Of a stretch of DNA of 64,000 bases, positions 24,486 through 64,000 are shown in pieces. The position numbers were made by a program, and so were the translations under genes. Numbering within the stretch: position 1 is the stretch's first letter; every line of letters starts with the position of its first letter. The notes under the pieces were generated by a model that saw nothing but the letters and a program-made list of their open reading frames with translations, did not search any database and had not been told where the DNA came from. This DNA comes from Hoplostethus atlanticus (lineage: Eukaryota > Chordata > Actinopteri > Trachichthyiformes > Trachichthyidae): contig JAXDDX010000005.1 of NCBI GenBank assembly GCA_034670405.1, positions 2,581,001 through 2,645,000 of the forward strand. The letters are read 5' to 3'.

Positions 24486-26235
24486 ACTTTTTCAGACATC
24501 CTGTTGTATGAGACAGTGGTCCCGCCATGGCCCTAATGTAAAAATCTATTACTTTTCCATATCTAAATCAGTAAGAGATAGACAACCACAATTTTACAAA
24601 CAAGGAAGGAAGGAGTGCCTCCCGTCATTAGATATGGTAAATTAGGGAATTTTACATAATGTTACACCATGACTCATTTTATTCCTTGCTGGATTGTTTT
24701 TCTAAAGGGGTGAACAGTCTGGTTTTACCTACAACCACCGTTTAATGCAATGAATGTGTGGAACGAGAAAATACATTCTGCTCTAGTCCTGTAAAGTGTC
24801 CCCTTTGTAAAACGCCCTGCCATTCCTGAAATACACCTCTATAGATTCCATGGTATTCCAGAAATTCCATGACCAGTGGGAATTGCATATTTACCGCCAA
24901 ATTTACACAAACACATCACCTGAAAAATGTTATTTTGATGTTTGGCTTACGGAAAAAGTTGTTTTAAATTCAACAAGTTGATAACTTATCAAATGGCCTA
25001 TGTGAACAGTGAAAATCTAATGATGAATTCAAAGTAAGGCAAATCACAAACACAATGTATTGCACCAATGTTAATTACTTTATTTTCTTTAAAAACCACA
25101 GGTTCATAATGTTAGAACAATAAAGTTTAGTTCAGGTCAAACAAAAAAAAAAAAAAAAAGATTAGAAAGACAATGGACACACTGAGTAACAGCAAAGAGA
25201 GGCAGACAAACCTTCAACCATCTAGTGTTCCCCTACAAACAGAGTATCCAGGTAGTGCGTCTATGTGGAAATTATGAGTGTTATATTGACAGTTGAAGCC
25301 AATGGAGACTTTTAACATATAGAATAGATCAAGTAGTCATCATCACTGTCATTTTCCCCTTGAAACAGAACAACCTTGCCTAATCCAGAAGTAACAGTCT
25401 ATTAGCTGGCGAGCGCAGAGGGACATGGAGCCCATCTGGATACTGCTTCCTGATTGGATGGTGGACAAAATGTCTTTTCCTGGCTGCTCTCCGTTGATTG
25501 GATAAGTGAAGAGGGAACGGGAGAGCATAGAGTTCAGGTCTACCAGAAGTTGGCCCTGGGAAGAGGAGAATGCTTCAGTGAGTCAAACTGAATAACTTGG
25601 CCTTCCATGGCAGATGGCAGATGGGGATAAAAGAAGCGCTGGATGGAGGAGAAAGGATGGGAGGTGACTTATGTTGGATTCAATTGAGTATCTTTTTCAA
25701 TGTCTCCTTCATCCTCATTCCTCTAGACTGATGTTTTAATGGCTAGCGCTCAAAATGACATTAGCAATTAATAAGGTATTAAAACTGCAGACTGACACTA
25801 TGTCCCATCTCACACGATATTACTAAACACAGCAGCCAATAAAAGACAATAGTCAAACCTATAAGATAGCAGCATGGAGTTTCAAAACTAAACGGGGCAT
25901 ATCCATAACCTCTAGAATGCATGTTCACTTTATCATGCTTCCTCTTAGGGTGAGGCAACAAAATGTGATCTTTAATAAGCTATTGCTGTCACTGGATAAG
26001 AATAAATAAGGGATGTAGTGGAGGGTACTGTAGTATCTGGTGCTATGTGAAGATGGGCTCTTTAAAAGGAAAATATAAATGAATGCTATATATATTTTAT
26101 ATTATACCTGTTGAACAGACTGAACAAAATGAAATGTAGACTCAACACATATACACAGTGTCTGAAAATAACATACAGCCACTTAAAATAACTATACTTC
26201 GAAGAGAGCTGTTCAGTCTTCCCTACCAGACGGGT
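24486..26235 (-). other. Region downstream of bckdhb stop; inferred 3'UTR
   Basis: The bckdhb transcript must continue past its stop at 26236 into this stretch. Read on the minus strand, an AATAAA hexamer lies at 25084-25079, about 1.15 kb after the stop, and is a candidate polyadenylation signal. The true end is not determined. A run of 17 As at 25143-25159 is the only notable simple repeat. No second gene was recognised. Confidence 0.35.
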
Positions 26236-63513
<37,278 letters not shown>

Positions 63514-64000
63514 CTGAGGAGCACACGTCACACTTGAATAAGCCTTAGCAGCGTTGTCACGATAACTGAACTTTCAATACAACTTCAATGCTGCTGGAAA
63601 AGATTTTAGAAATGTTCAATACGTTCACCAAATGTGTTCCGCAAGCTGACATTCCATTAAAACATCCATTACACTGCCAGAGGGCGCATATGTGCGGGTG
63701 TCACATAAATTAGAGTAGTTTAAAAGAAGAACAAGAGGAAGGATTGGAATAGACAGAGCTGCAGTTTGGCTCTCGACAGTGGGCTGCAGAGTTAGATTCA
63801 AACAGCTGAAAACATTCAGCAGCGTCAAACAGGCCCCCACATCTTGAATGGAATCCCAGTCCTACCTAAGTTGACAAAATTGGTGCTGGGAGGGAATCAA
63901 TATGAGTCACATATTGATTTCGGAGTCTGAGTGCTTCATTTTCCCCCCCTCACATTTCATTGCACACAGGAGCAGAGGGCCAGGTGCAGCGCACTTCCAA
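63514..64000 (-). other. bckdhb intron 5, 3' part, cut by window edge
   Basis: Sequence upstream of exon 6 on the minus strand; the preceding exons lie beyond the window. Confidence 0.8.

Overview
The window is vertebrate nuclear DNA, most likely from a teleost fish. The only host gene I can support is the 3' half of bckdhb (E1-beta subunit of the mitochondrial branched-chain 2-oxo acid dehydrogenase complex). It lies on the minus strand from 63513 down to a stop codon at 26236. Five exons are present, with GT/AG splice sites and unbroken phase, and their coding sizes are 109, 98, 111, 87 and 141 bp. These correspond to exons 6-10 of the human gene as I know it and encode the last 181 residues. 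The 5' half of the gene lies beyond position 64000. Reasons for calling a ray-finned fish: a vertebrate gene with large introns, Rex1/Babar-type and L2 (Maui-type) LINEs, several Tc1 transposons, hAT elements and long CA microsatellites.

Layout. 1-1857: an old Rex1-type LINE with a recognisable 3' tail. 3665-5178: an L2 LINE, 5'-truncated (copy A). 5750-6065: an unclassified dispersed repeat. 6066-16825: intergenic DNA with microsatellites, a GATA-containing hairpin and a possible non-coding regulatory block near 14.2-14.8 kb. 16826-17945: about 21 copies of a 52-bp minisatellite rich in CCCTAA(A). Directly against it, 17941-19335, lies a second L2 (copy B) with an intact endonuclease-part reading frame and an internal deletion removing most of the reverse transcriptase. 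19336-26235: intergenic DNA plus the inferred bckdhb 3'UTR. 26236-63513: bckdhb exons 10 to 6. Intron 9 (13.4 kb) and intron 8 (18.5 kb) carry most of the transposons.

Intron 9 holds a dense nest of elements between 26.9 and 35.9 kb. A Tc1 element sits inside an unnamed repeat whose uninterrupted copy is in intron 8. Beside it is a 615-bp element with 21-bp inverted ends. Farther on, a deleted Tc1/mariner relative is followed by a second Tc1 that a hAT element has split inside its transposase codons. Intron 8 holds the intact copy of the unnamed repeat, a palindromic hAT MITE (miniature inverted-repeat element) next to it, and an internally deleted Tc1 at 54.5-55.6 kb. All transposase genes seen are broken.

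I found no new multi-gene system. The most unusual structures are the telomere-like minisatellite with higher-order variant order touching the L2, and the nested hAT-in-Tc1 insertion whose reading frame can be followed across the insertion. I ran no database search; family names come from sequence motifs I recognise.
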